This document shows, one piece after another, positions 1 through 10,693 of a stretch of DNA of 64,000 bases; the stretch's first letter is position 1; each line of letters starts with the position of its first letter. This DNA comes from Dioscorea cayenensis subsp. rotundata. Taxonomy: Eukaryota > Streptophyta > Magnoliopsida > Dioscoreales > Dioscoreaceae. A program made the translations under genes and the position numbers. Location: the NCBI RefSeq assembly GCF_009730915.1, contig NC_052479.1:744001-808000 (forward strand). The letters run 5' to 3'. Under the pieces are notes generated by a model. That model ran no database searches. It was not told the origin of the DNA and worked only from the letters and a program-made list of their open reading frames with translations.

Positions 1-489
1 CACCATATGCAAGAAATCTTTGGATCTAATAGTAACATCATCACCTGATTCTTTCAAGCTCTTGTCCTGCTTTGACAAAGCCTCTTTTACTTCTTTTAAC
101 TCTTCTCTGAGCAGCAATTCCTTCTTCAGAAAAAAATTGGTTAGCTCTTCTAGCTGGTTATTATCCACAAAATGTGAACTATTTGCCGACCCACATACTT
201 CACATTGTTTCCCAGGAATAGATCCATCAGGGCCTTGCAGCATCAATGGCAAATGTACACCACTCAGTGAAGAAACAATGTCATGTGGATGAAGTTCAAC
301 TGTTGAAGCATCTTTAATGGTTGCCAAATCATCGGGAAGAACATAGTCATTACATTGCATATGATGGATGGAGACAGTGCGCAGCAACCGAGTGGCTGAA
401 GCGGAGATTTTCCGCTTATGATCTTGTTCCCGCCTTTTTTTCTTAAAAATTGGAATTCGTATTCGGGTCTTTCCAGCACCTTTATTCAT
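1..489 (-). CDS. Unrecognised coiled-coil protein, 5' part only (runs off window)
   Basis: An open frame of about 162 codons begins at an ATG (485-489 region, CAT on plus at 487-489) and continues without a stop to the window edge. The N-terminus (MNKGAGKTRIRIPIFKKKRR) is very basic and could act as a nuclear localisation signal. A CEVCG motif follows near residue 98, then a charged leucine-rich stretch (LEELTNFFLKKELLLREEL) that looks like a coiled coil. A splice acceptor-like CTCAG lies just upstream of the ATG, so the start is in the second exon of a gene with a noncoding first exon near 1962-2110. I do not recognise the family and assign no function. The 71-codon frame on the same strand at 264-479 is a shadow. 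The open frame and spliced leader make a real gene likely; exon ends downstream are outside the window. Confidence 0.6.
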   Translation of the reverse strand, partial: MNKGAGKTRIRIPIFKKKRREQDHKRKISASATRLLRTVSIHHMQCNDYVLPDDLATIKDASTVELHPHDIVSSLSGVHLPLMLQGPDGSIPGKQCEVCGSANSSHFVDNNQLEELTNFFLKKELLLREELKEVKEALSKQDKSLKESGDDVTIRSKDFLHMV

Positions 490-1961
490 GCTTTTTACAT
501 TTTCTTCTATCTGAGATGCAGTTCAGATTTAATGCACTATCCAATCTTTAAAGCAGTTATAGACATTGTTCACCAAATAAACAACCAAGAGAACAGAGAT
601 GCATTTAGATTTTAAAGGAGGAACAAATATGACTACGGAATCAAAAGAATGTTTAGGTAACTTGAACTCACCGGCGAACCAACTCCTACACACAAAGAAT
701 TATGTTCTTCCTCTGTTTGAGGAATATCTTTATCTTTTACTCCTACAACAAAACATCTCATCAATATTTCACCAGCATACAAGATAAACCTACACAAATA
801 TCAGTCATTAAACTAAACATATAGGTCGTAACTCGTAAGAGCCTAAATGTTTTCATTTCTCAAAAATCAGTTCTTTAGTCCTTAGTGTATTTAAATAGAA
901 TTCAAAGTTACAAGTATAATATTAAGAGCCAAGAAGTAACAACTCACTCCTGTGATGGCCCTTGATCCGATGTCTCCATTGATTAAGAAGCTTCCTGACC
1001 CGAAGACGTTGATGGAGATCCAAAAACTGAATTAAACCCGACATGAAAGCTTGGATGATTGTTGCCACAAACTGTTCTAGGACCTTTATGCTACGTTGGT
1101 CATTTGACAACACCAGCTCGTATGAAGGTTCGAATGATTGTTGTCGCAAACTGTTCTAGGACCTTTATGCTGAGTTGGTCATTTGACATCACCACCTCAA
1201 ACAAGAGGCTACCTCAGCCTCCAGAACTAAATATAGTAACAATGCAATCTTGCTGAATTCCCTTGCAGAACAAAACATTATGCTCTTGAAATCAAGCGTG
1301 TCCCGGCATGAAGGAATCAAGATATGTGATTGTTCTACGCACTGGGACAAATCATCAATCTGAGAAATTAGAGACTTTTCTATGGAAATTAATTTTGGCT
1401 CTGCAAAGCAAGAAGATAGGAAGCACCACCAACAACAACAAATCTAAAAGTTTAGAATTTTGCCTACAAAAAGAATTGGATTCTAAAGCAAGAGGTATTA
1501 TTTCATAATTCAGAGCATCAAAAACACAAATTTCCCCATTGAAATAGTAGCATGCAACAATCTGAAAAAACAAAGATTTTTCTATAAAAATCATCAATTT
1601 CAAGCTAAAAAAGGGATTGCGAAACAAGAAAATAGGGATTATCAAGCATGTCGCAGCATGATGGATAATGAAAAGTCAATTTTCCCTTATGAAACACCAA
1701 GAACCAAAAATCTAAAATCCAAAACAATATATATTTTTTTCTACAAAAGCATCATTACAGAGCTCAAAAGAATTATAAAAACCAGATTTTCTTTTGAAAC
1801 AACAAAATAGGGATTACCAGACATGTTTCATGAATAACAACTAAACACAATTTCCTTCAATTGAATCACCAATTACCAACAATATTAAAAATAAATAAAT
1901 AAATAAATAGATATTTCTCTATAGAAAGCATCAATTCATAGCTCAAAAACATAGGATATAC
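490..1961 (-). other. Probable leader intron, no coding seen
   Basis: AT-rich sequence between the inferred leader exon and the coding exon. It holds one 79-bp tandem duplication (listed separately) and no frame resembling a known protein. Confidence 0.35.
1041..1198. repeat. 79-bp tandem duplication, two diverged copies
   Basis: Two head-to-tail copies, each ending in a stretch such as ACTGTTCTAGGACCTTTATG followed by a TTGGTCATTTGACA core. The shared ATGATT landmark is at 1055 and again at 1134, giving a period of 79. The copies differ at several bases. Confidence 0.75.
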
Positions 1962-2110
1962 CTTGTGATTAAGATAACAGCAACCGTGATTGGGATTAGG
2001 GCTAGGGTTAGAGAATCCAATGGAGAACGAGGATGAACCTTACAAGAGACCTTGAAAAGGGTAAAGAATAAGAAGAAGAGCAGTGACTCTTCTTCTCCTT
2101 TCTCTCTCGA
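1962..2110 (-). other. Probable 5' UTR exon and promoter side of the gene at 1-489
   Basis: On the minus strand a pyrimidine-rich leader containing a telo-box-like stretch (CTCTAACCCTAGCCCTAATC) ends in a good donor (CACAAG|GTATAT, donor at 1960-1961). This fits the first noncoding exon of the gene whose ATG is at 489. The upstream limit of the exon is a guess. Confidence 0.4.
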
Positions 2111-2460
2111 TCTCACCATTTTCTCTCTGATTTCATGCTTATTTTTAGGGTTTTATGTCTTTCTTTTCTTCTCTCCTTTCCCGCGCTTTTCCCGCCACCG
2201 AGATCAACGCCCAACGGTCTTTGAGATCCAGTGTGCAGCGTAGTACATACACCGAATTTCAAATGGGGTACGTGGCAAGCATACAGGAACTCTTTTGTAA
2301 ATTTTTTTTTAATGCATCTTTTCAATTAAATTTTTAAATAATTTAGTTTTCATTATTATTATTATTATTATTATTATTTATAATTTGATAAAGATTAAGA
2401 AAAAAATGATATAAGGTCCTTGGCTATAATAGTACATCAGTTTTTTTCGTTCAAGTGAGA
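2111..2460. other. Intergenic, upstream of the first gene
   Basis: A pyrimidine-rich stretch, then an (ATT)n microsatellite near 2352-2377. No gene seen. Confidence 0.5.
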
Positions 2461-2631
2461 TGCGAGTTTGACTCTCTGCTCTCATTTCATGAAAGATGAG
2501 AGTATATATATAATGATTGCGAGTTTGATTTTCTGCTCTCATTTCATGAAAGATGAGAGTATATATATAATGATTGCGAGTTTGACTTTCTGCTCTCATC
2601 TCATGAAAGGTGAGAGTATATATAATGATTG
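2461..2631. repeat. 57-bp minisatellite, three copies, each with an internal palindrome
   Basis: Copies start at 2461, 2518 and 2575, each opening TGCGAGTTTGA. Every copy carries CTCTCAT, a CATGAAA-type core and ATGAGAG (GTGAGAG in the third), a near-perfect 24-bp inverted repeat. Because 57 is divisible by three, a repetitive 90-codon frame appears on the minus strand; I treat that as an artefact. Confidence 0.85.
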
Positions 2632-3600
2632 AATACGCTCCTACATACACCGTGTAAATGACTTATGAGTTTTATAAGAAAAAAAAAAAAAATATTAAAT
2701 TTGATGTGATAGTAGGTACTAGTAAATGTGCCCCAATTTATAGACATTGTTTAAGTGGATGTAGATATAACCATTAATCAAGTGGATTACAAGTTTACAA
2801 CATTTAAATGTGTCTTTAGGTTGTAACACTTATGTTTACCCAATGGCAAACACATTCCTTTCAATTGGATTCCCTTTCTTTTTCATGGAAATTTAAAGTG
2901 TAATATTTCAAAATTTTAATTTATATTATACATTTGTTTGGTCGAATCTTATAAAATATCAAAAAAGCACACAATAATTTTGTAGTTTGATAAATATGAT
3001 TTTTCATCCATAATTTGTTAGGTTTTTAACACATTGTTTTTTAAGAAGCCGTATTTTCTACATCAGTCTTTAGACTTCTCAGAGATTTTTTTAAAAAATT
3101 TAAAGATTTTAACTCAAAACCATTTGGTTAAACATGCCAAGCCAAACTCTGCCATTTACACCAACCCCTATTAATTGGTCAATAGTTATTAGTTAATGAT
3201 GTTAATAAATTTTTTGTTATGGTTGTATATCATTTGGATTAACAAAATTAATTAAAATTTTTAAAAACTATGATATCACCTACTTGTGTTATTAATAAAT
3301 ACGTAGCAATATCTTTGACCACATCTCTTCTCAAGTATTAATTATTAAAATTCCAACAAATCAGAAGACCATGGAAGTCCTAATCTAGAAAATCATTTAT
3401 GTGCATCCATGACTTCAGAAACGGGGAACATTAAAAAGATATTTGGTTACCCAAATGGCCTACCTCACTTTGCAAAATATCAACTATTGAAAGCCTCAAA
3501 AGGTTTTATTTTAGAGTCGTGACATCAATACATTATTATTATTATTATTATTTTTAACAACGACAACAAATGGTGAGTTTAAGATGATATATCAACGATC
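2632..3600. other. Intergenic, nothing recognisable
   Basis: AT-rich DNA with an (ATT)n tract at about 3533-3552 just before the LINE insertion. No open frame of note. Confidence 0.5.
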
Positions 3601-3615
3601 ATAATCTCACTGTAG

Positions 3616-4417
3616 AACCCGTTGTCCACTGTACCACCTATTCTGGAAGAGTCGTAGTCATAGCAAAATCACTCTTTTCTGCTGGCTTGCTGGAGAGGAC
3701 AAAATTCTCACTTTATCCAATCTATTCAAGAAGGGTTGTAATTTTCAAAACTCCACAGACACCTGTGTTCTTTGTCACAGCGCCTCTGAGAATCTACAAC
3801 ATCTTTTTATTGACTGCGATTTCTCAAAACGAATCTGGGCATTCTTTGTCCATTCCCTAGGATCAATTTCACTCCCACAAACCATTCCTCTTTTATGGAC
3901 TTCCTGGATCCCGTCACTCGACCCTCAACTTTGACCCCTCTGGGACCTTATTTCTCGTGCTATCTTGTGGAATATTTGGCTCGAAAGGAATTCTCGTATC
4001 TTTCAATTGACTGCATTGCCTAAGTTAAACATTATTTTTAAAACTACTAATACGCTTCTCAATTGGTTTCCAACAGCTGCAGATAGACACCAGCAAACCC
4101 TTAACAATACATCTCAAAAAATCAAGCGCTCTCTTGACTTCTTCAGCGCAAGGGTCTCAAACTCTACTGGCGAGACTGACCACTATGCTCCACAGGAATA
4201 GTTGACCCATCTGCTCTTCTAGTCAGGCCTGAGTTGCCAGACGGTGCCTTTCGCCTGATTAGATTTTTATCTTATTTTATCACTCAGCATTTATCTTTAT
4301 TGTACTTTGTACCTCCTCACTTCTGGTGAGAGTATTTGCATCTTTGTCCAGTTTTCTTCTTTCTAAATAAATTAGTGGTTTATCCACTTTTTATCAAAAA
4401 AATAATAATAATAATAA
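3616..4417 (+). mobile_element. 5'-truncated L1-type LINE, 3' end of ORF2 (zf-RVT) plus tail
   Basis: The plus frame reads as the zinc-binding end of a plant LINE reverse transcriptase: a CVLCHSASENLQHLFIDCDF segment matching the C-x2-C, then HLF, then C pattern, followed by W residues and a LWNIWLERNSRIFQ segment. One in-frame TGA at 3932-3934 breaks it, and the frame ends at 4201. After an untranslated region it ends in an A-rich (AAT)n tail near 4396-4417. Flanking 15-bp direct repeats at 3601-3615 and 4418-4432 match at 14 of 15 positions, the target-site duplication of one retrotransposition event. The copy is dead: 5'-truncated and with an internal stop. Confidence 0.92.
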
Positions 4418-4432
4418 ATAATTTCACTGTAG

Positions 4433-5096
4433 TAAATCTTCCCTGCTTTACAACACTAGAGCAAAAACATAGTTTCAAAATATAATCATATCAATAATTT
4501 TTATAAACATTGGCATAAATTTCAAATTATTATTTTTTGGTATTAATTAATTCATTAACAAAATTTTCAAAATCATCATCAGTGACATCACCCATTAATT
4601 TAGTGTATTATTATTATTATTGTTGTTGTTGTTCCTTAATTAAGTAAGTCTCTTGTTTATTATGGTTGATGTGTTGGATCTTTTAAAGGATTAGTCTATA
4701 GAAAAGTCTAGCGATTGGTTGACTAATAATTTCTTCAATAAATTATTCATAGTTGATGTACCATGTGGAATAAGATTTGACCTTGTTAACATGTTATTAA
4801 TAATTTCATCAATAACACCTCCAAATCTCCACCTCGGAATTATTAAACAATATTTTTTTTAAAAAAAAAAAGTAATCAACTTTTTATAATGTTCTCTAGT
4901 TTTTGGCGCCAATCTTTTCTATATCTTATATATTTAAAAAATAACAATTAAATTAAAATTAATAATTTTCCCCTAATTTTCATGCAATTAAAAAAAATAC
5001 AATAAATATTTTCATTAAAAAAAAAATACACTTTCCATTGGCATTTGGCAACAACTCATTTGGCTACTAACTCCACCAAAAGTCAACTCTATAAAA

Positions 5097-5127
<31 letters not shown>

Positions 5128-5319
5128 TTCTATAAAATAAAAAAAATTCAAACCTTTCCACCATCCATAAAAAAGTCAACTTCCATCACTCTCTTCTTCT
5201 TCTTCTTCTTCCTTGCTCTTCTTCTCTCTTTCCCAAAAAACCCACCCAAATTTCTCTCTTCCCAAAATATCCCTCATGTTCTTCCCATTCTAACCCAAAC
5301 TCCTCTCTCTCCTTCCACC
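4433..5319 (+). promoter_or_regulatory. Intergenic and promoter side of the PP2C gene
   Basis: AT-rich DNA, then a TATA-like TCTATAAAAA at about 5088-5097, an (ATTT)n tract, and a CT-rich leader (about 5186-5319) ending in CCACC before the ATG. The TATA assignment is inferred from position and composition only. Confidence 0.4.
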
Positions 5320-6431
5320 ATGGGCAACACCATCGCCAAGTTCTCACCTTGCTTCAATGGCGGCGGCGGCGGCGGCGGCGCGGCCGCCGCAGCACCGCCG
5401 GAGCCCTACGACGATCCCAACCTCGGGCACGCCTTCTGCTACCTCCGTCCCAATGACACTACCATCTTCCGAACGATCTCCGGCGCTGCACTCGGCGCCA
5501 ACGCCTCCACGCCGCCATCCACGTCGGAGCTCCACTCCCTCACCTCTCACCTCACCTGGCCGGCGGCGGCTAATACCGCCGCCTCCGGCTTCGAGAGCTC
5601 GACCTCGTTCTCCTCTGTTCCGCTCCAACCCGTCCCTCGCTTCTCCTCTGGTCCTCTTTCTTCCTCTCTCGCCGATCGTGGATTTCTCTCCGGCCCCATC
5701 GAGCGTGGCTTCCTCTCCGGCCCTATCGATCCCCGCTCCACCTCCACCTCCACTGGATCCTCCAATCTCATCGGCAGCAGTAATCGAACCACGGATTCCT
5801 CCGATTCAATTCCCATTCCCAATCGGAGCAATCTCCATTGGGCGCAAGGCAAGGCCGGAGAGGATCGCGTCCACGTCGTCGTCTCCGACGAGCACGCCTG
5901 GCTCTTCGTCGGCATCTACGATGGATTCAATGGCCCCGATGCCCCAGATTACCTTCTTTCCAATCTCTACTCCGCCATTCACAGTGAGCTCAAAGGGATC
6001 CTCTGGGACGACGAATCACCGAACCCTAATTGGCCGGAGAACCATCTGGCGGTGCTGAAAGCTCTCTGGAAAGCCTTGAAGAAGACGGAGGAAGCCTATT
6101 TAGGGATCACTGACAAGATGGTGATGGAGAATCCGGAGCTTGCTCTGATGGGTTCTTGCGTCCTGGTGATGCTGATGAAGGGGGAGGATGTTTATCTGAT
6201 GAATGTTGGGGATAGCCGTGCTGTTCTTGCTCAAAGATTGGATTTTTATTCTCGGAACTCCATTGAAAAGGAAAACCAAGGTCTTGAGATGATGATGATG
6301 ATCACTGATGGATTGCATGATTTGGCTGCTCTGCAACTCACCATTGATCACAGCACTTGTGTTCTTGAGGTATTGATTGATTTTTAAAAAAAAAAAAAAT
6401 TTGTTTTGATTTGGTGTTCAGTGATTGGAGT

Positions 6432-6462
<31 letters not shown>

Positions 6463-7476
6463 AGGAAGTGGAGAGAATAAGAGATGAACATCCTGATGAT
6501 GCTTGTGCTATTGTGAATGATCGAGTGAAAGGATCGTTGAATGTTACTCGAGCTTTCGGTGCCGGATTTCTCAAACAGGTAATCTTGTTGTTTGCATTTG
6601 GTATATCGGTTTGAATTCGTGTTTGTTTGATCGATCAAATTTGTTGCAGTGAATATATAAATACGACTACATGCATTGTTTAGGAGTGGCGTCTATTACT
6701 AACAAGTTAAGTTGCTATGGGCTTTCCAAATGGAAGGTCATAGACAAGTGAGGAGTAGACCTTAAAAGTGTTTAGCAGAGACTTTAATTTAATGATACAT
6801 CTTAGCGAGGTTTATATAACTGTTGTGAATGTGTTCATTGTTGAATTTGTTCTTGACAAAAACATTTGGGTTGATCATGTGCATATATATATATATATAT
6901 ATATAGATGTGTTGTTAAGGATAATGTGCTGATATTTACTAGCATTGATTGAATTCCATGTTGATTAATTATTCAAGCAGATTGTTGATTTGTTTTCTGA
7001 TATGCAATTTCTCTCTTTGTGCAGCCGAAATGGAACAATGCGCTTCTAGAGGTGTTCCGAATTGATTATATCGGGAACAAACCATATCTCTCATGCACGC
7101 CGTCTCTTTATCACCATAAAATCAGCTCGAAGGATAGATTTCTGATACTGTCATCAGATGGACTTTACCAGTACTTCACTAACGATGAAGCCGTCAGTCA
7201 AGTCGAATTGTTCATTACAATGTGCCCCGAAGGTGATCCGGCACAACATCTTGTCGAAAGAAGTTCTTTTCCGAGCAGCAGCAAAAGCTGGTAAATCTCT
7301 ATTATTCATTATGATCATTATAAGATGAACCTCTAACAGCATTGAATCAATTGATTGCAGGCATGGAGTTCCATGAATTGCTTGAAATTCCACAAGGAGA
7401 CCGAAGACGGTACCATGATGATGTTTCGATCATTGTTATTTCCTTGGAAGGAAGGATTTGGAGATCTTGTGTGTAA
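5320..7476 (+). CDS. POLTERGEIST-like PP2C phosphatase, four exons, apparent frameshift
   Basis: Type 2C Ser/Thr phosphatase of the plant POL/PLL clade, a metal-dependent enzyme expected at the plasma membrane. Exons 5320-6369, 6465-6578, 7025-7290 and 7361-7476 have GT-AG borders. The start MGN fits N-myristoylation. It is followed by poly-Gly/Ala, then [10 protein letters not shown] and [11 protein letters not shown], which are family signatures. Catalytic motifs: YDGFNG (D201), GSCVLVMLM (about 278), NVGDSRAVL (about 295), SSDGLYQYF in exon 3, and HDDVSIIVI in exon 4. Exon 3 has one base too many at the A-run 7257-7259: the family pattern [11 protein letters not shown] is only readable after a frame change, and as written the frame stops at 7294. 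Without the extra base the protein would be 514 residues and all splice phases agree. This is either an assembly or read error or a real loss of the last metal-binding motif. Intron 1 (95 nt) has a (GTT)n microsatellite as its pyrimidine tract. Confidence 0.9.
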
Positions 7477-10234
7477 ATAGACATAAAAATACGAAAAGAA
7501 ATACATACACATGCACACAGAAAAACAATGTCAGATGAAACTCCGGGATATATACTCTGCCATTGCATCAGAGTTAAAACTCAGACCGATTGATCCAAAT
7601 TGGTGTGTTCTTGATTTTGCGATCAATATGTTGAGGATCGAAATAAGAAAAGCCGAGATTTTGTATGAATGCTGCTGATGTAGAACTATATTGCCCATTT
7701 GCTTATTTGGAGCCTGTGATTTCTGAAATATTGGTAATACTGCCAATGCAACAGTAATGTTTCACCGTGATATCTTTGAATAGTATGATCAAATTATGTT
7801 ATTGTCTTGACTCGAGCATTGTGAAATTTGGTTCATCTGTGACTTTTCGGCATTATTTCTCTCGTTGAGTGTGTTGAATATGAACTTCTAGAGAGGTGAA
7901 TAATTTAAAAAAAAAAATTTACCAGTAGATGGCAAATACTTCTCATTTAAAAGTTTATCAAGAGACAGACAAGTATGGATGTCTTATGGTGGTTTATTGA
8001 TCCTCTTGAAACTTATTAACTCTGTCAGGCATCGCACCGGGTAATGAAAGTTCGTCACGTACATGTTCAGAAGATTTATAGAAACTATACTAAGCTAATA
8101 AATTCTACCACTCAATTTTGAAGGAAAAAAAATACGACTGCTCATAGGGGATTCACTGGGATCTATTTAAACAATACTAGACTTTAAAACACCGGGTAAA
8201 TAGTATTGCTTTAATATTATGAATTTACTATGGTATTATGAACTTACTATAATACCATCAGGCATATTTTTGACTATGTGCCTGCCCACCCAACTATGAT
8301 AATCCACTGTTGTCACAATATATATATATATATAGCTCTTCTTGGTATAGTTTTGGTTTTTAAATGTGAAAATTTATTTATTTTCAATTTCAGATTTATT
8401 TATTTTCAATCTCATGTGTAACTGCGGGTCTTTTTTGAATTCCTCCGTCGGACAACATTGAATTAATAATTTTCTAATCAATAAATGATATCCGTCAAGC
8501 AATTATTTTTATATATATATATATATATATTCAAAATCCTACATTCAAGTATTAAAAATATGATGAACAGCACTAGATCTGACATTATTAGAGATTTTCA
8601 AAGAAAAGATTGGTGATATGTCAATATATATACAATAAAAAAATTTGTCATACTCTATTGTCTTTATATGTTGGGGCCAAGTTAGGTGCTACATTAAAGC
8701 AAAAGATCACATGTTTATTCAAAAAAATTATTAATTTAATATTAATTACTAGAATTATCACTACTAAGTCAAATAATTCGGAGATCAAAATCTTCCTTTT
8801 GTCAAATTCAAATACTAAATTACACCAGTCATTTGATGCTGATTGCTGACTTGCTACCATCAATATCACCAACCCATGTATCCATTTGTATATCTATGTG
8901 TGTGTGTATATATATAAAAGTGATTAAAACCATCATTTTATTGAGAAAAAAAAATAAATACACAAACTTAATACAGAGACTCTCATCCGAAGTGAAGCAC
9001 ACTTAGCACAAAAACATAAGTCAAAAAAATTGATGAAGTCATTATCTGAAAACACAAGCCTGTCTAATTTGAACCAAGAAATATCTTCCTCAGAAGTATA
9101 TGTATATTTTTCAAGTTAACAAAAACAAACATTGAGATGTTTTGATGCATTTAATTTATCAAAGTATTAATAGGTTTTTTTCTGCCTTTGGATATTGATT
9201 TTGTCCAACTGTTGTATTGCATGTGTGGTTGTTTTGTAGTGTTTGGTACTATAAAATTAAGAAGAATATTCTTCCACAAAAAAAAAAGGCCATCATTCCA
9301 ATTCAGAGATTTTTCTGCTCAAACAATAATAAGAACTGAAGAAGAAGTAATTGTTACAATTCAAACAAACAGTTTTTCAATGCATGTTAGTGCTTCTTTT
9401 TCAGATAACTTTTACTGCTCCAAATGCTTCTCCTTTAAAGTTTAAAGACTCCAGCCAAACAATAGTATTAGCATGACCCACCACCAAAGATGAACTTTGA
9501 ATTTACAAGTCAAAGGAAACAATTAACTCTTATTATTATGTCTTCTAGTTTTTCAATTTAACAGTCCCACCTTGTTCACCTTTCATTTTCTAAAGTTCTC
9601 CTTCTTCTTCTTGTTCTTCTTGTATTGTTTTAATTAATCATGCAAAACAAAGTTGGCAAAATCATGAAGAAATTTTCACACTCTCTTTGTTATTTATTTT
9701 TTATACCAAACTTTGAATCTTTCACTTGATTTCTAATCATTCTATCTTTATTTTCATGTGTGTATATATATATATATATATATGATCAAATTAGTATCAT
9801 TAGACTTCCAAAGCATTCATTGATCTCTCTTTCTATTGCTTTTTCAAAGTTTTGCTTCCAAGCTATGTTTTTCTAATCACAAGCATAATAATAAATCCAG
9901 GCATCTTCTACTCATTCACATTGCTGAAACATTTGCTAATCATTCTCTTTATTCTCATATAAGCATTCACTCTATACATATATATGTGATGAAATAAGTA
10001 TGAATGGAATGCCAAAGCACTTCATGATATCTTACTTTTGCTTTTCAAAGTTTGGCTTGTATTAAATTTGTCAATAAACTTACTGGGTTAGAGAAAAAAA
10101 AGCATTCTTTTGTTTGTTAAAGTACTGACTTAGATTTGTTAGATTGCTTTCCTTTGGTGAAACTCCCACTGATAGTTAAGTTTGCCTGAGAAAACGTAAC
10201 CAAAAGAATCTCAAAAGGACACCTCTTCATTTGT
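7477..10234. other. PP2C 3' flank and intergenic DNA
   Basis: The first few hundred bases are probably PP2C 3' UTR. The rest is AT-rich with (TA)n tracts near 8321, 8512 and 9768. I see no further gene or recognisable transposon. Confidence 0.5.
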
Positions 10235-10360
10235 TTCTATTTATTAGTACACTTATAATAGAGAGAGAATAGAACTGTCTTGTACGTTTCGCTTACAAGC
10301 TTTTCCTCATTCTCTTCTTTAACTTCTTTAACTTCTATTTATTGTTTCATTACTGCATTC
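10235..10360 (+). promoter_or_regulatory. Probable core promoter and leader of the SMR gene
   Basis: A TATA-like CTTATAATA at 10252-10260 is followed by a GAGAGA tract and a CT-rich leader. The first in-frame ATG is at 10361; the frame open from 10280 begins with TTG and is not a plausible start. Confidence 0.4.
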
Positions 10361-10693
10361 ATGTGCTCTGAATTTGATTTAGTTTCAGTGTCTATCAATG
10401 ATAACAAGGAAGAAGACATGAAGAAGAAGAAGAAAGGAGATGATGAAGAAGAAGAAGAGGTAGTTAGTTGCAAGTATGACAGTGAGGATGATGGTTATCA
10501 CACTCCAACATCTCCGAGACATCGACTTCCTTCAATTGTCGAATGCCCGCCTGCACCGAGGAAGCCGTTGATGAGACTTCGACGGAAGAGGAAAGCAGAG
10601 ATTGCTCTGGCTGAAAATGAAGAAGAGATCATGTTGTTCTTTAGTTCAGAGAGTAGTAACAAGAAGACCAAATCAATTGCCACAATTCACTAG
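10361..10693 (+). CDS. SIAMESE-related cyclin-dependent kinase inhibitor (SMR-like), 110 aa
   Basis: Single-exon, short, acidic-then-basic protein. An acidic and lysine-rich N-terminus leads into EDDGYHTPTSPRHRLP and ECPPAPRKP, the two signature motifs of the SIM/SMR family (compare the CxTPTS-HKIP and CPPAPxKP patterns). It ends with EEIMLFFSSES, matching the conserved C-terminal EIxxFFSS element. Family members are nuclear proteins that bind CDK-cyclin complexes and restrain mitosis, promoting endoreduplication or stress-induced arrest. The KK, RRKRKAE and KKTK clusters could be nuclear localisation signals. Length is typical (about 80-130 residues). The family assignment is firm; which SMR it is cannot be decided here. 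Confidence 0.87.
   Translation: MCSEFDLVSVSINDNKEEDMKKKKKGDDEEEEEVVSCKYDSEDDGYHTPTSPRHRLPSIVECPPAPRKPLMRLRRKRKAEIALAENEEEIMLFFSSESSNKKTKSIATIH

Noticed and set aside
922-1149. 75-codon minus frame with alternating hydrophobics
   Set aside because: It overlaps the 79-bp tandem repeat and has no family match; probably intronic.
2378-2650. 90-codon repetitive minus frame, and the idea of a CRISPR-like array
   Set aside because: It is the translation of a 57-bp minisatellite; there are no unique spacers and this is a plant nuclear genome.
5357-6058. 233-codon plus frame and 94- and 122-codon minus frames in PP2C exon 1
   Set aside because: Low-complexity Ser/Pro or Arg/Gly-rich shadows in GC-rich sequence; the PP2C frame has the recognisable motifs.
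10280-10360. N-terminal extension of the SMR protein from 10280
   Set aside because: It begins with TTG, is Ser/Phe-rich and lies right after the TATA-like box; ATG at 10361 fits family length.
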